DNA from: an uncultured Hyphomonadaceae bacterium
GTDB lineage: Bacteria > Pseudomonadota > Alphaproteobacteria > Caulobacterales > Hyphomonadaceae
DNA: 64,000 nt
Reading direction: 5' to 3'
Assembly (NCBI GenBank): GCA_913057945.1
Contig: CAJXOF010000012.1
Location: 55,990 to 119,989, forward strand
The translations under genes and the position numbers were made by a program. Of the stretch, positions 6,680-16,800 are shown piece by piece (within the stretch, counting starts at the first letter, position 1; each line of letters starts with the position of its first letter). The notes under the pieces were generated by a model, which did no database searches, was not told the origin of the DNA, and saw only the letters and a list, made by a program, of their open reading frames with translations.

Positions 6680-9073
6680 ATGAAATTCACCCTGTCCTGG
6701 CTGAACGACCACCTCGCCACCAAGGCGACGCTGGATGATATTCTGGCCCTCATGCTGCAGGCCGGCCTCGAAGTGGAAGAGGTTATTGACCCGCGCGAGA
6801 AGCTGGCGGCTTTCACCGTCTGCAAGGTCAAGGCGGCCGAGCCTCATCCGGATGCGGACAAGCTGCGCGTCTGTACGGTCGATACCGTCGACGGCGAGAA
6901 GCAGATCGTGTGTGGCGCGCCAAATGCCCGCGCCGGCATGACCGCCATCTATGCGCCGCTCGGTACGTTCATTCCGGGGCTCGACTTCGCACTCGACAAG
7001 AAGCCGCGCAAGATCCGCGGTATCGAGAGCCATGGCATGATGTGCTCCACCAAGGAGATCGAGGCGGGTGAGGATCATGACGGCATCGCGGATCTTGATG
7101 ATTCGATCCCGCTCGGGATGCCGGCCGCCGAAGCGCTCGGCCTGAGCGATCCGGTCATTGATTTCGAAGTGACGCCGAACCGCCCCGACTGGCTGGGCGT
7201 GCAGGGCATCGCGCGAGACCTTGCTGCAGCCGGGGCAGGGCGGTTCCTTCATGTTGAAGTGAAAAAGGTGACCGGCACCAAGGCCTGTCCTGTCGAGATC
7301 AAGCTCGACGCGCCGGAGGCGTGTCCGGTTTTTGCAGGTGCTGTCATCGTCGGCGTGAAGAATGGTCCGTCGCCGGACTGGATACAGCAACGCCTGAAGG
7401 CCGTAGGCATCCAGCCGAAATCCCTCCTGGTGGATGTCACGAATTATATCTCGCTCGACCGGGCGCGTCCGCTGCACGTCTATGACGCAGCGAAATTGTC
7501 CGGGCCTGTTGTGGCGCGTCTTGGCCGCAAGGGTGAGGAACTGGAAGCGCTCGACGGCAAGACCTATCAGGTCGGCGAAGAGATGTGCGTCATTGCTGAT
7601 GACAGCGGCGTCATTGGTCTGGGCGGCGTCATGGGCGGACAATCCACAGCCGTCTCCGACGAGACCGTGGATGTCTTTGTCGAAAGCGCCTGGTTCGATC
7701 CGCTGCGCACGGCGCGCACCGGTCGCGCGACCGGCATCCACTCCGATGCGCGCTATCGCTTCGAGCGCGGCGTAGACCCCCATAGCTGCATGGATGGGCT
7801 GAACCTCGCGATTGCGCTGATCGTGGAATATGGCGGCGGGGTCGTTTCCAAGCCGAAGCTTGCCGGCGAGGCACGGGTCAATCCGAACAAGGTGACCTTC
7901 TATCCGGCCGATGTGGAGCGTCTGACGGGGCTTACCGTCAAGCCCGCTGACATGCGCCGCATGCTGAAAGACCTTGAGTTCAATATCGAGGATGCTGGCG
8001 ACGCCTGGTATCTGCGCCCGCCGACCTTCCGGTTCGACATGGAACAATCGGCTGACATCGTGGAAGAGATTGCGCGTCTTGTCGGGTTCGACCAGTTGCC
8101 GACGGCCTCCCTGCCTGCGCCCAAGGGCGGCGTGAAGGCGATCACCACACCGATGCAGGCCCGCGTGCGCGCGGCGCGGCGGGTGATGGCGTCGCGCGGT
8201 TTCCTCGAAACTGTCAGTTGGAGTTTCATGGCGAAAGCCGATGCGGCCCTGTTCGGCAAGATCAATGAGGCTCTCACGGTCGCCAATCCGGTGGCCAGCG
8301 AGCTGGACTATATGCGCCCCTCCGTGCTCGGCAATCTGGCCAAGGCCGCTCAGCGCGCTGCCAATCATGGCGAGCGCGGCGTGCGCCTGTTCGAGGCCGG
8401 GCCGATCTATCTGGGCGACGGGCCGAAGGACCAGCGCAGCGTCGTGGCCGCGCTTGTGCGTCCGTTCAATGAGCGTCATTGGCAGGGCGCGCCCGAGCCC
8501 TATGATTCCTTCGATGCCAAAGCAGATTTGTTCGCCGTGCTGGAGGCCCTCGGGCAGCCAGGCGAGCGGTTCCAGGTCGCCGCGCCCGCGCAGCCGCACT
8601 GGCATCCGGGGCAGGCGGCCAGCCTGAAGCTCGGCCCGAAAGTGACCGTGGCACATTTCGGCCAGCTGCATCCCGGCGTCCTGAAACAGCTGGGCGTTGA
8701 CGGGCCGATGTTCGGGTTCGAACTGAACCTCAATGCGCTGCCGCAGATGAAGGCGAAGAACACCAAGACCAAGCCGGTCTTCGAGCGCGCCGAGCTGACA
8801 CCGATCCGCCGCGACCTCGCCTTTGTGGTGGATCAGTCCGTTCCGGCTGCAGATCTGGTGCGCCATGCCCAGGGCGCCGACAAGAAGCTGATCGCGAAAG
8901 TGGACGTGTTCGATGTCTATGAAGGTACCGGCGTTCCGGAGGGGCAGAAATCGGTCGCCTTTGAAATGACGGTCCAGCCGCAGGAAAAGATGAAGGACGA
9001 AGACATCCAGGCCCTGATGGACAAGGTGGTCGCGTCGGTCGCCAAGGGTACGGGCGGCGTGCTAAGAGGCTAG
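6680..9073 (+). CDS. pheT: Phenylalanyl-tRNA synthetase beta subunit
   Basis: A 797-residue beta subunit of normal length and domain order. The N-terminal tRNA-binding OB domain is near residues 40-150 (EPHPDADKLRVCTVDT, VCGAPNARAGM). B3/B4 editing and B5 domains follow (EVTPNRPDWLGVQGIARDL, then VERLTGLTVKPADMRRML), then the core-like region and a C-terminal ferredoxin-fold anticodon-binding domain (LTPIRRDLAFVVDQ). It edits mischarged Tyr-tRNA and contacts the tRNA anticodon. The ATG lies three bases after the unknown gene that separates it from pheS. Confidence 0.97.
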   Translation: MKFTLSWLNDHLATKATLDDILALMLQAGLEVEEVIDPREKLAAFTVCKVKAAEPHPDADKLRVCTVDTVDGEKQIVCGAPNARAGMTAIYAPLGTFIPGLDFALDKKPRKIRGIESHGMMCSTKEIEAGEDHDGIADLDDSIPLGMPAAEALGLSDPVIDFEVTPNRPDWLGVQGIARDLAAAGAGRFLHVEVKKVTGTKACPVEIKLDAPEACPVFAGAVIVGVKNGPSPDWIQQRLKAVGIQPKSLLVDVTNYISLDRARPLHVYDAAKLSGPVVARLGRKGEELEALDGKTYQVGEEMCVIADDSGVIGLGGVMGGQSTAVSDETVDVFVESAWFDPLRTARTGRATGIHSDARYRFERGVDPHSCMDGLNLAIALIVEYGGGVVSKPKLAGEARVNPNKVTFYPADVERLTGLTVKPADMRRMLKDLEFNIEDAGDAWYLRPPTFRFDMEQSADIVEEIARLVGFDQLPTASLPAPKGGVKAITTPMQARVRAARRVMASRGFLETVSWSFMAKADAALFGKINEALTVANPVASELDYMRPSVLGNLAKAAQRAANHGERGVRLFEAGPIYLGDGPKDQRSVVAALVRPFNERHWQGAPEPYDSFDAKADLFAVLEALGQPGERFQVAAPAQPHWHPGQAASLKLGPKVTVAHFGQLHPGVLKQLGVDGPMFGFELNLNALPQMKAKNTKTKPVFERAELTPIRRDLAFVVDQSVPAADLVRHAQGADKKLIAKVDVFDVYEGTGVPEGQKSVAFEMTVQPQEKMKDEDIQALMDKVVASVAKGTGGVLRG

Positions 9074-9103
9074 CTATCAGGAAACCGGCTGCGAAGGTGA
9101 TGA

Positions 9104-9928
9104 ATGGGGCTGTATCGGTGGTTGCATAATGAGCTGGTGCCCGAAGCCCGCAAGTCCGGCATCTCGGTTACCAACTGGATCATCATCAGCCTTGTCCTGG
9201 CGAGCTTCCTGTTCCTGGCACTTGAGACCGAGCCAACCCTTCTGGCCGTTCCCGAATGGCGTCTGGTGTTTGACTGGTTCAATGTCGCGGTCGTTATTGT
9301 CTTTGCCATCGAATACGTCCTGCGGGTCGCCATTGCCGGGCTGAGGCCGGAATATGCGGGCGTCACCGGACGGCTGCGCTATGTCACGCGCTTCTATTCC
9401 ATCGCAGACCTTCTGGCCTTCCTGCCGGAGCTGATCGTGATGGTGGTCGGCGGCGGCATTCCGCTGATCGCATTGCGCGTCTTCCGCCTGTTCCGCCTCA
9501 TCAAGATTGCGCGGTTCGTGCCGGCGTTTGACGTTCTGGGTGCGGCCATGAAACGGGCCGGCACGCAGCTTCTCACCACGCTCGCGATGGCTTTGGCGCT
9601 GGTCTATGTCGCGGCCGTCCTGCTCTATTTCATCGAAGGCGTGGGGCAGGGGCGTGAGGAGTTCGGCTCCATCCCGCGGGCCATCTGGTGGTCCATCGCA
9701 ACGCTGACCACGGTCGGCTATGGCGATATCTATCCGGTCACCACGCTGGGGCGGGTTGCGGCGTCTGTGATTGCGATTGCTGGGATCGGGGTGGTCGCGT
9801 TGCCGGCGGGCGTGTTCGCCAGCGCCTTTTCGGACGAGCTGCGCGAGCGACAGCTGCAGAAGCTGCAGGACCGGATCGAAGAGGCCGAAGCCGAAGCGGG
9901 CGCCGCCCCCGAAGAGAGCGGCGCCTGA
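9104..9928 (+). CDS. Voltage-gated potassium channel family protein
   Basis: A 274-residue six-helix ion channel of the Kv type. Helices S1-S3 precede an S4-like segment with spaced basic residues (RVFRLFRLIKIARF, about residues 125-140). The pore loop carries the potassium selectivity filter TVGYGD at residues 203-208, then S6. The C-terminal 45 residues form a charged coiled coil (LRERQLQKLQDRIEEAEAE), a likely tetramerisation element. It sits in the inner membrane and probably controls membrane potential. It starts 30 bases after pheT and converges on bfr with a five-base gap. Confidence 0.92.
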   Translation: MGLYRWLHNELVPEARKSGISVTNWIIISLVLASFLFLALETEPTLLAVPEWRLVFDWFNVAVVIVFAIEYVLRVAIAGLRPEYAGVTGRLRYVTRFYSIADLLAFLPELIVMVVGGGIPLIALRVFRLFRLIKIARFVPAFDVLGAAMKRAGTQLLTTLAMALALVYVAAVLLYFIEGVGQGREEFGSIPRAIWWSIATLTTVGYGDIYPVTTLGRVAASVIAIAGIGVVALPAGVFASAFSDELRERQLQKLQDRIEEAEAEAGAAPEESGA

Positions 9929-9933
9929 AGCCT

Positions 9934-10425
9934 TTAGTCCTGGGCCTTTGAGCCATTGGCTTCGGACTGGAGCATGGTGTAGCGCTCGATCCCGATGCGT
10001 TCGATCAGGTCGAACTGTGTTTCAAGATAGTCCACATGCTCTTCTTCATTGTTCAGAATCTTTCCGAACAGGTCGCGGCTGCCATAGTCGCGGATGCTTT
10101 CGGAATATTCCATCGCGTCCTTGAGCAGGGGAATGGCGTCGTTTTCGAGCTTCAGGTCGCATTCGAGGATTTCGTGGACCGATTCGCCGATGCGCAGCTT
10201 GCCGAGGTCCTGCAGGTTCGGCAGGCCGCCGAGGAACAGGATGCGTTCGATCAGCCAGTCGGCATGTTCCATCTCCTCGATGGATTCCTTGTATTCATAG
10301 TCGCCGAGCTTGCTGACGCCCCAATCGTGCAGCATGCGCGAGTGCAGGAAATACTGGTTGATCGCCGTCAGCTCGTTCTTGAGACATTTGTTCAGAAATT
10401 CGATGACCTTCGGGTCGCCTTTCAT
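9934..10425 (-). CDS. bfr: Bacterioferritin
   Basis: A 163-residue heme-containing iron-storage protein that forms a 24-subunit shell. From ATG 10425 (AGGAG six bases upstream) it begins MKGDPKVIEFLNK like the Escherichia coli protein. The ferroxidase ligands line up at Glu18, Glu51 and His54, with further Glu and His in DAMEYSES and NNEEEHVDYLE. Met52, the heme ligand, is present in SIEEMEHAD. A longer in-frame start at 10464 is less likely. Its partner bfd lies 194 bases upstream on the same strand. Confidence 0.96.
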   Translation of the reverse strand: MKGDPKVIEFLNKCLKNELTAINQYFLHSRMLHDWGVSKLGDYEYKESIEEMEHADWLIERILFLGGLPNLQDLGKLRIGESVHEILECDLKLENDAIPLLKDAMEYSESIRDYGSRDLFGKILNNEEEHVDYLETQFDLIERIGIERYTMLQSEANGSKAQD

Positions 10426-10502
10426 GGGGAGCTCCTGCGCTTTGGATTTCGTATGGGCCAGCACCTAGGGTGATTGTGTCATGGGGGCAACAAAAAATCC
10501 AA

Positions 10503-10516
10503 TGAAAACAATTGCA
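10503..10516 (-). promoter_or_regulatory. Weak iron-box-like sequence upstream of bfr
   Basis: TGAAAACAATTGCA is an imperfect inverted repeat about 80 bases ahead of bfr. It resembles iron-responsive operators only loosely; I record it because the gene is iron-related. Confidence 0.2.
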
Positions 10517-10619
10517 TATGAAAGTGCGACACAGTTGCAGCCGCGTTGCAAAACGGGGCAGATCCGTTTCATCCGGTTCCATTCCGTCCAAAGGGCCAGC
10601 AATTTCAGGGGGTGGGCGC

Positions 10620-10820
10620 CTATTCGGCGGCGATCAGGGCCGGGCTGACCGGGCGCTGGTCCATTTCTTCGGAGATGATCTCGCCGATGGAGCAGCTGCA
10701 TTTTCCGCACTGGAACTTGCACCCGTGATGCGCCTGCACGGCCTTGGGGCTGCGCGCGCCGGCATCGACGGCGGTGCGGACGCTCTTGCAGTTGATACGG
10801 TTGCAGACACAGATGATCAT
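10620..10820 (-). CDS. bfd: Bacterioferritin-associated ferredoxin
   Basis: A [2Fe-2S] ferredoxin that docks on bacterioferritin and reduces its core so that iron can leave. From ATG 10820 the product is 66 residues and starts MIICVCNRINCKSV, with the cluster ligands expected at Cys4, Cys6, Cys38 and Cys41 (FQCGKC). Extra Cys at 11, 34 and 43 are not ligands in the known protein. In-frame ATGs at 10829 and 10856 give longer forms; the chosen start matches the family N-terminus, although no strong Shine-Dalgarno is visible. Fur-like boxes cover its 5' end. Confidence 0.92.
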   Translation of the reverse strand: MIICVCNRINCKSVRTAVDAGARSPKAVQAHHGCKFQCGKCSCSIGEIISEEMDQRPVSPALIAAE

Positions 10821-10855
10821 GAGAACCATTTGCACGACACTGCGAATGATTGTCA
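10820..10855 (-). promoter_or_regulatory. Tandem Fur-like boxes at the bfd start
   Basis: Two 15-base 7-1-7 inverted repeats, TGAGAACCATTTGCA (10820-10834) and TGCGAATGATTGTCA (10841-10855), start 21 bases apart, two helical turns. Both resemble the Fur consensus TGATAATCATTATCA. The inner one touches the bfd start codon, so binding would block expression when iron is plentiful. The match was made by eye. Confidence 0.45.
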
Positions 10856-10919
10856 ATCCAATTTTTACGGTTTGTTGCAGACGCGGAATGGCCGCCGGGC
10901 CAGCCTGTGAGGACTGCGC

Positions 10920-11147
10920 TCAGGCCTCGGCGGTGTCATCCCATTGGAACACGTCTTCAAGGCCGACCTGGAAGACCCGCGCAATGCGGAAGGCGCTTTC
11001 GAGGGAGGGGGAATAGCGGCCCTGTTCGATGGCGATCACGGTCTGCCGGGTCACGCCGATCTCTTTTGCCAGGGCCGCCTGGCTCATGCCGTCATGGGCT
11101 TCGCGCAAGGCCTTCACGCGGTTGAGGATAGGGGGGCGTTTGGCCAT
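10920..11147 (-). CDS. XRE-family transcriptional regulator (Cro/CI type, small)
   Basis: A 75-residue single-domain helix-turn-helix protein. LAKEIGVTRQTVIAIEQGR is the recognition helix pattern of small YozG-like XRE regulators. It starts three bases after the stop of the upstream membrane protein gene, so the two are co-transcribed. Small regulators paired with short multi-pass membrane proteins are common. The operator cluster at 11591-11655, ahead of the pair, is the likely target, implying self-repression. Confidence 0.88.
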   Translation of the reverse strand: MAKRPPILNRVKALREAHDGMSQAALAKEIGVTRQTVIAIEQGRYSPSLESAFRIARVFQVGLEDVFQWDDTAEA

Positions 11148-11150
11148 GAG

Positions 11151-11573
11151 TCAGGCGCCCCGGCGGTAGAACAGGATGGTCAGGACGTATTCCGCGATTT
11201 GCGAGGCAATCAGGCTGCCGACCGCGATGTGGAAGAGCAGGTTTCCATCTGAATTGATGTAATAGTGCCAGAGGCCCGCAAAGATGCCGAAGCCGAGCAC
11301 GTATCCGGAGATATTGCCGGCGCGGCGCAGCACCTGCTTGTCGCGCTCATCCTCGGCGTCGCTGGCGTCTTCAGGCGAGAGGCTGGCAATGATTATGTGG
11401 CTGATGATGGCGCCGACGACCAGCATGATCGTGGCCCCGCCGATCAGGCCGAGGGTGGGCGGCGCGGTCTCGCCCAGCGCCTCGGACATCTTCCAGACCC
11501 TGGACACATACCAGACCCCGGTCAGGCTGATGAGGAGGCCCATGATCCAGGCCGATTTTTCGTGAAAGGACAT
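11151..11573 (-). CDS. Four-helix membrane protein paired with XRE regulator
   Basis: From ATG 11573 the product is 140 residues with four predicted membrane segments: near residues 9-25, 40-62, 85-105 and 110-130. A charged loop (SPEDASDAEDERDKQV) lies between helices 2 and 3. An in-frame upstream ATG at 11612 would add 13 residues and lies inside the operator repeats; AGAGG upstream of 11573 favours the later start. It resembles the DUF2178-type integral proteins that neighbour small XRE regulators, but I cannot assign a function. It is the first gene of the pair. Confidence 0.75.
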   Translation of the reverse strand: MSFHEKSAWIMGLLISLTGVWYVSRVWKMSEALGETAPPTLGLIGGATIMLVVGAIISHIIIASLSPEDASDAEDERDKQVLRRAGNISGYVLGFGIFAGLWHYYINSDGNLLFHIAVGSLIASQIAEYVLTILFYRRGA

Positions 11574-11590
11574 TGTTGGAGTTCCTCTGC

Positions 11591-11655
11591 ATGTCAAAAA
11601 TTTCTTACACACCCTATATGGTAAAAGATTTTTGACATGTCAAATATTTTTTACA
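11591..11655 (-). promoter_or_regulatory. Three-copy operator overlapping the promoter of the XRE operon
   Basis: A 19-base sequence, ATGTCAAAAATTTCTTACA, occurs at 11591-11609, a near copy at 11637-11655 (ATGTCAAATATTTTTTACA), and an inverted copy at 11620-11638. The inverted and second direct copies share ACATGT. On the minus strand TTGACA (11638-11643), 17 bases, then CATATA (11615-11620) form a good sigma-70 promoter inside this array. The arrangement fits repression by the XRE protein of its own operon; lysK lies on the other side. Confidence 0.6.
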
Positions 11656-11740
11656 AGAAAGTTCGCGCCGCTTGACCGGAGCCCGTGCGGCCTCTAGGTC
11701 CGGCGGACCTTTCATTTCTCAGTAAAGACAGACATTTCCG

Positions 11741-13333
11741 ATGACCGATCTCTCCACGCTCGCCCATTCCGCAAAGGCCTGGCCGTTCGAGCTTGCCCGC
11801 AAGCTGGAACAGCGCGTGGAGCAGCAGATCAAGGCCGGCCAACGCACGGCAGATGACCCGGTCACGTTCGAGACCGGATATGGCCCGTCGGGCCTGCCGC
11901 ATATCGGCACGTTCGGTGAAGTCGTGCGCACGACCATGGTGCGCCACGCCTTTGAAGTGCTGACCGGCGGCAAATACACAACGCGCCTGATCTGTGTGTC
12001 GGATGACATGGACGGGATGCGCAAAGTGCCCCCGACCGTGCCGAACCCGGAAAAGCTGGAGCCCTACCTGCAGCAGCCGCTGACGGCGGTGCCGGACCCG
12101 TTTGGCACGCACGCCTCCTATGGCGCGCACATGAATGCCCGGCTCTGCGCCTTCCTTGACCAGTTCGGGTTCGAGTATGAATTCCTGTCGGCCACGGAAT
12201 GTTACAAGTCCGGCCGGTTCGATGCCATGCTGCTGGAGGCCGCGCGCAAGTATCAGGACATCATGAACGTGATGCTGCCAACGCTGGGCGAAGAGCGTCA
12301 GGCAACCTACAGCCCGTTCCTGCCAATCCATCCGGACACGGGCGAAGTGCTCTATGTGCCGATGAAGGCCGTGGACGGAGAGAAGGGGACCGTGACGTTC
12401 GAGGATGCGTCCGGCAAGGAATTCACGCTGCCGGTGACCGGCGGCCATGTGAAGATGCAGTGGAAGCCGGATTTCGGCATGCGCTGGGCCGCGCTCGGCG
12501 TCGATTTTGAAATGTTCGGCAAGGACCATCAGGCCAATGCGCCGATCTATTCCAAGATCACCCGCATCCTGGGCGTGCGCCCACCGGAGCAATATGTCTA
12601 TGAGATGTTCCTCGACGAAAAGGGCGAGAAGATTTCCAAGACCAAGGGCAATGGCATCTCGGTCGAGGACTGGCTGAAATATGCGCCGGACGAAAGCCTC
12701 GGCCTGTTCCAGTTCCAGAAGCCGCGCGTGGCGAAGAAGCTCTATTTCGACGTCATTCCGAAGGCCGTGGACGAATACCTGACCTTCCTAGAGAAGTATC
12801 CGAGTGAGGAGCCTGCGCGCCAATTGGAAAACCCGGTTTGGCACATCCATTCCGGCAATCCGCCAGCCGAGACGACACCGGTCAGCTTTGCGCTGCTGCT
12901 GAACCTCGTTGCCGTGGCGAACCCGGAAGACAAGAGCCAGCTCTGGGGCTTCATCTCGCAATATGCGCCAGAGGCTTCGCCGGAAAAGAACCGGCTACTT
13001 GATGAGCTCGCAGGCTATGCGATGAGCTATTATCAGGACTTCGTCCTGCCGCAGAAGACCTATCGCGCGCCGACGGCCAAGGAACGCGCGGCGATGGAGG
13101 ATCTGTCAGCCCGGCTCAAGGCGTTCGATGGCGAGCCGACCTCGGAAAACCTCCAGACGCTGACCTTCTCGGTTGGCAAGGAGCATGAGTTCGAGAATCT
13201 GCGCGAATGGTTCCAGGCGCTGTATGAAGTCCTGCTCGGCCAGAGCCAGGGGCCGCGCTTCGGCAGCTTTGCCGCGCTTTATGGCGTGGCCAATACGGCC
13301 CGCCTGATGGATGAGGCACTGGCGCGGGACTAG
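11741..13333 (+). CDS. lysK: Lysyl-tRNA synthetase, class I
   Basis: A 530-residue class I (archaeal-type) LysRS, unrelated in fold to the common class II enzyme. The HIGH-type motif HIGT is at residues 54-57 ([13 protein letters not shown]), and the KMSKS-type loop KISKTKGNG begins with Lys297. [24 protein letters not shown] is diagnostic. It activates lysine and charges tRNA-Lys in the cytoplasm. Many alphaproteobacteria use this class. It is divergent from the XRE operon and followed by a repeat region. Confidence 0.96.
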   Translation: MTDLSTLAHSAKAWPFELARKLEQRVEQQIKAGQRTADDPVTFETGYGPSGLPHIGTFGEVVRTTMVRHAFEVLTGGKYTTRLICVSDDMDGMRKVPPTVPNPEKLEPYLQQPLTAVPDPFGTHASYGAHMNARLCAFLDQFGFEYEFLSATECYKSGRFDAMLLEAARKYQDIMNVMLPTLGEERQATYSPFLPIHPDTGEVLYVPMKAVDGEKGTVTFEDASGKEFTLPVTGGHVKMQWKPDFGMRWAALGVDFEMFGKDHQANAPIYSKITRILGVRPPEQYVYEMFLDEKGEKISKTKGNGISVEDWLKYAPDESLGLFQFQKPRVAKKLYFDVIPKAVDEYLTFLEKYPSEEPARQLENPVWHIHSGNPPAETTPVSFALLLNLVAVANPEDKSQLWGFISQYAPEASPEKNRLLDELAGYAMSYYQDFVLPQKTYRAPTAKERAAMEDLSARLKAFDGEPTSENLQTLTFSVGKEHEFENLREWFQALYEVLLGQSQGPRFGSFAALYGVANTARLMDEALARD

Positions 13334-13350
13334 GGAGGCGAGTCCGGTAG

Positions 13351-13457
13351 GATCCCCCTCTGTCTCCCCCTTTCCAAGGGGGAGAACGCCAATCGCAAAC
13401 CTGATCGCATTAGCTGTCCGCGTTCCTCACCCTGAAAGGGGGAGGACAGTTGGGGGG
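13351..13457. repeat. Intergenic paired-hairpin repeat, copy 1
   Basis: About 105 bases in the gap after lysK. It holds two hairpins with three-base loops: CTCCCCCTT/AAGGGGGAG (13364-13384, perfect nine-base arms) and CCTCACCCT/AGGGGGAGG (13425-13445, one mismatch), flanked by GATCCCCCTCT and ACAGTTGGGGGG. A second copy with the same order lies at 63774-63875. It resembles REP/BIME-like dispersed elements. The rest of 13334-13535 shows nothing else. Confidence 0.75.
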
Positions 13458-13535
13458 CTGGCTCCGTGACTGAACCGTAACCTCGCCTCAACATTCCTCT
13501 GCTCTAGTCTGGCCAGAGCCAGAGGAGCCTTTGCC

Positions 13536-13874
13536 ATGCCTGCCATTCGTCTTGTCCTGATCGCCGGCATGCTTGCCACGCTGCCTGCCTGTCTTGCCAC
13601 CAAGATCGTGACCGTGCCTGTCGGCATCGCGGGCGACGTGGTCGAGGGGACAGCGAAGGGCGCCTATGCGGTCGGCTCGGGCGTGGTCAGCGCCACGGGC
13701 GATGCGATCGACGGACCGGAGCCGGACGTCAAGCTGAAGGTGAAGGTCAAGAAATTCGGCGGCGGCACCAAGACCTATACGCGCACCGTCGAATCCGATG
13801 ACATCGAAAAGACCCTCGAAAAGATCGGCAAGAAAGGCACCATCATCGACGTGCAGGTCGAAGAGGCGGGGTAG
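13536..13874 (+). CDS. Small lipoprotein
   Basis: A 112-residue protein with a lipoprotein signal peptide; the lipobox is near residue 19 (ATLPAC). After it comes a short hydrophobic stretch (TKIVTVPVGIAGDVVEGT) and a Lys/Val-rich beta segment (VKLKVKVKKFGG), ending in an acidic tail. An AGGAG site supports the ATG. It belongs to a small lipoprotein family common in related bacteria, of unknown role, probably anchored in a membrane facing the periplasm. It converges on the indolepyruvate oxidoreductase gene. Confidence 0.75.
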   Translation: MPAIRLVLIAGMLATLPACLATKIVTVPVGIAGDVVEGTAKGAYAVGSGVVSATGDAIDGPEPDVKLKVKVKKFGGGTKTYTRTVESDDIEKTLEKIGKKGTIIDVQVEEAG

Positions 13875-13879
13875 GGGGC

Positions 13880-16800
13880 CTACTCCGCCGCCGCGATCAG
13901 CGTGGTCTTTGCCTTCGGCAGCTTGCCCTCCGGCCAACCGGCCCAGAGGTCTGCCTCTTTCGCCTTGGCGACTTCGGCAGCAGCTTCCTTCACATGGCCA
14001 TAGCCGCGAATATCGTCCGGGATTTCGGCGAGGGCGACGGCGAGATCATGGTTCTTCGCAGACAGCTCCTGCGCGATACGGGCGAGGCCAGCGAGATAGT
14101 CGTCGCGCAGCTTGCGCTCCATGCGGCGCTCCTCGGTATAGCCGAACAGGTCGAACCGCGTGCCGCGCAGGCCCTTGAACTTCGCCATCAGCTTGAAGAC
14201 CTGGAACATCCACGGGCCGAAATGCTTTTTCCTGGCATGGCCGTTTGCGTCCGTCTTTGACAGGATAGGCGGTGCCAGCATCAGACGCAGCTTGCCGCCC
14301 TTGAACTGGCTGGCGATGTATTCGGCGAATTTCCCATCCGTGTAGAGACGGGCGACTTCGTACTCATCCTTGTAGGCCATGACCTTGTAGGCATAGGTGG
14401 CGGCCGCGCGGGTCAGCTTCTCGCCGAGGCCAGCCGCATGTTCGGCGGCGCGGATTTGGGCAACGATGTTGCGATAGGTCTCCGCATAGGCGGCGTCCTG
14501 ATAGGCGGTGAGGCGCGTCGCCCGGTCGTTGATCAGTTCGTCCAGCGTCTTCTCTTCGATATGACCGCGCGGGTCATGCTGGGGCAGGAGGCGTTCGGGG
14601 TTCGCCGCCGCGATCCGGCCGATATTGAAGGCGGACATGTTGTCTTCCACCTTGGTGCCGTTGAGGCGAATGGCGCGGTAGAGCGCGCGCAGGCTGATCG
14701 GGACCTGACCCTTCTGCCACGCAAAGCCGACCATGATCATGTTCGTATAGATCGCGTCATGCAGGTAACCGACCGCGAGGGCCTCAGCATCGAAGGCATC
14801 GAAGTCACGGGCCTGGCGTTTGACGCGGGCGGCGAGCAGGTCGCTCTCGAAGCGCTTTGACCGATCCCGGATGAATTCGCTTGTCGGGGTGACGTCGGAG
14901 TTCGCATAGGCCGCCGTGCGGTTGCCATCCATAAGGTTCAGGGCGTCGCCCCCGGCGGCGACGACGAGGTCGCAGGCGATGATGAGGTCGGCGCTGGCGG
15001 GCGGCACTTTCCCGGTCGAGATCATTTCCGGCTCGCGGGCGAACCGGATATGGCTGAGCACCGGGCCGCCCTTCTGGGCAAGGCCGGTCATGTCGAGGCT
15101 GGAGGCCGCATGACCGTCCACATGGGCGGCCATGGCCAGCACGGCGGCGACCGTGGTGACGCCTGTGCCGCCGACGCCGGTGAACAGCACGTTCCACGGC
15201 TCGGAGAGGCCGGGCGTTTCCGGCAGGGGCAGGCCGGCATCATCGAATTCCGGACGCGGCTGGTCTTCCCATGCAGGTTCGCCATCCTGGATGGTCACGA
15301 AGCTCGGGCAGAAACCGCGCAGGCAGGAAAGGTCGGTATTGCAGGTCGACTGGTTGATGCGGCGCTTACGGCCGAGTTCGGTCTCGACCGGCTCCACCGA
15401 CAGGCAGTTCGATTTGATCGAGCAGTCGCCGCAGCCTTCGCAGACTTCGGTATTGATGACGACGCGGGTCCGGTCCGGGGCGCGCAGGCCGCGCTTGGAG
15501 CGGCGGCGCTTTTCCGTGGCGCAGATCTGGTCATAGATCATGACGGAGACGCCGGGCGTCTCGCGCAGCATGACCTGAACCTCTTCGAGTTCCTCGCGGT
15601 CATAGATCTTCACGCGGCGGGGCAGATGCTTGACGTTGGCGTAGCGGGTCGGGTCCTCGGTCACGATGACAATCGTCTCGACGCCTTCAGCTTCGACCTG
15701 TTGCGCGATCTGGGCAGGGGTCTGGCCGGATTCCACGGTCTGGCCGCCCGTCATGGCGACGGCGTCATTGTAGAGGATCTTGTAGGTCATGCTGGCGCCG
15801 GAGGTGACCGCGGCGCGGATGGCAAGGCTGCCGGAATGGGAATAGGTGCCGTCGCCGAGATTGACGAAGACATGGTCTTCTTCCGTCGCCCAGTACTGGC
15901 CGATCCACGGCACGCCTTCGCCGCCCATCTGACTGGTCATGTCGGTTTTGCGGTCCGGCATGAAGTTCGCCATGTAGTGGCAGCCGATGCCGGCAAGGGC
16001 GCGCGAGCCTTCCGGCACGACGGTGGAGGAATTGTGGGGGCAGCCGGAGCAATAGTGCGGCGTCCGCACAGTCTCGGAAGCGTTCGTGCGGGCGGCCTCA
16101 CCGGCGCGGCCAATGCGGTCGAAATAGGCTTCGGCGCGGCTGGTGTCCCAGCCATCGGGAATGATCTTCATCAGCGCCGCAGCCATTTCCGGGATGGAGA
16201 TGGAGGCGATGTCCGAGAGCAGGGGGCGACCGTCACGGTCACGCTTGCCTTCCACTGTCGGACGCTGGCCATCCGGCAAATCATAGAGAACCGAGCGGAG
16301 CTGGTCCTCGATCAGCGGGCGTTTGTGCTCGATCACGACCACACGCTCCAGGCCTTTGCAGAACGCCCGGATCCCTTCGGGCTCAAGGGGCCACGGCATG
16401 GCCACCTTGTACACGGAGAGACCCAGACGCCCTGCATCCTGCGGTGACAGGCCAAGCGCCGCGAGCGCCTCGAACACGTCGCGGGCAGCCTGGCCCGTCA
16501 CAACTACACCGACACGGGTTTCCGGCGCAGGCAGGATGACATGATCCAGCTTGTTGGCGCGCACATAGGCCTGCGCGGCCGGGAGCTTCACCTGGCGCAG
16601 GCGTCGCTCCTTTTCGAGCGGGCTGTCGCCGCGGCGCATATGCACGCCGTCTTCGGGCAGCTGGAAATCTGGAGAAACGAAGTTGAACCGGTCGAGATCG
16701 ACGCTGACCACCGCGCCGGAATCCATCGTGTCGGCGAGCGCGACCAGGCCGGTCCACGCGCCGGAGAAGCGGCTCATCGCCCAGCCATGAATGCCATAGT

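Noticed and set aside
6446..8866. 806-codon open frame on the minus strand
   Set aside because: It lies opposite pheT, whose motifs are unmistakable. The His/Arg/Gly-rich product is typical antisense noise in high-GC DNA.
15050..16447. 465-codon open frame on the plus strand
   Set aside because: Antisense of the indolepyruvate oxidoreductase; composition typical of a shadow frame.
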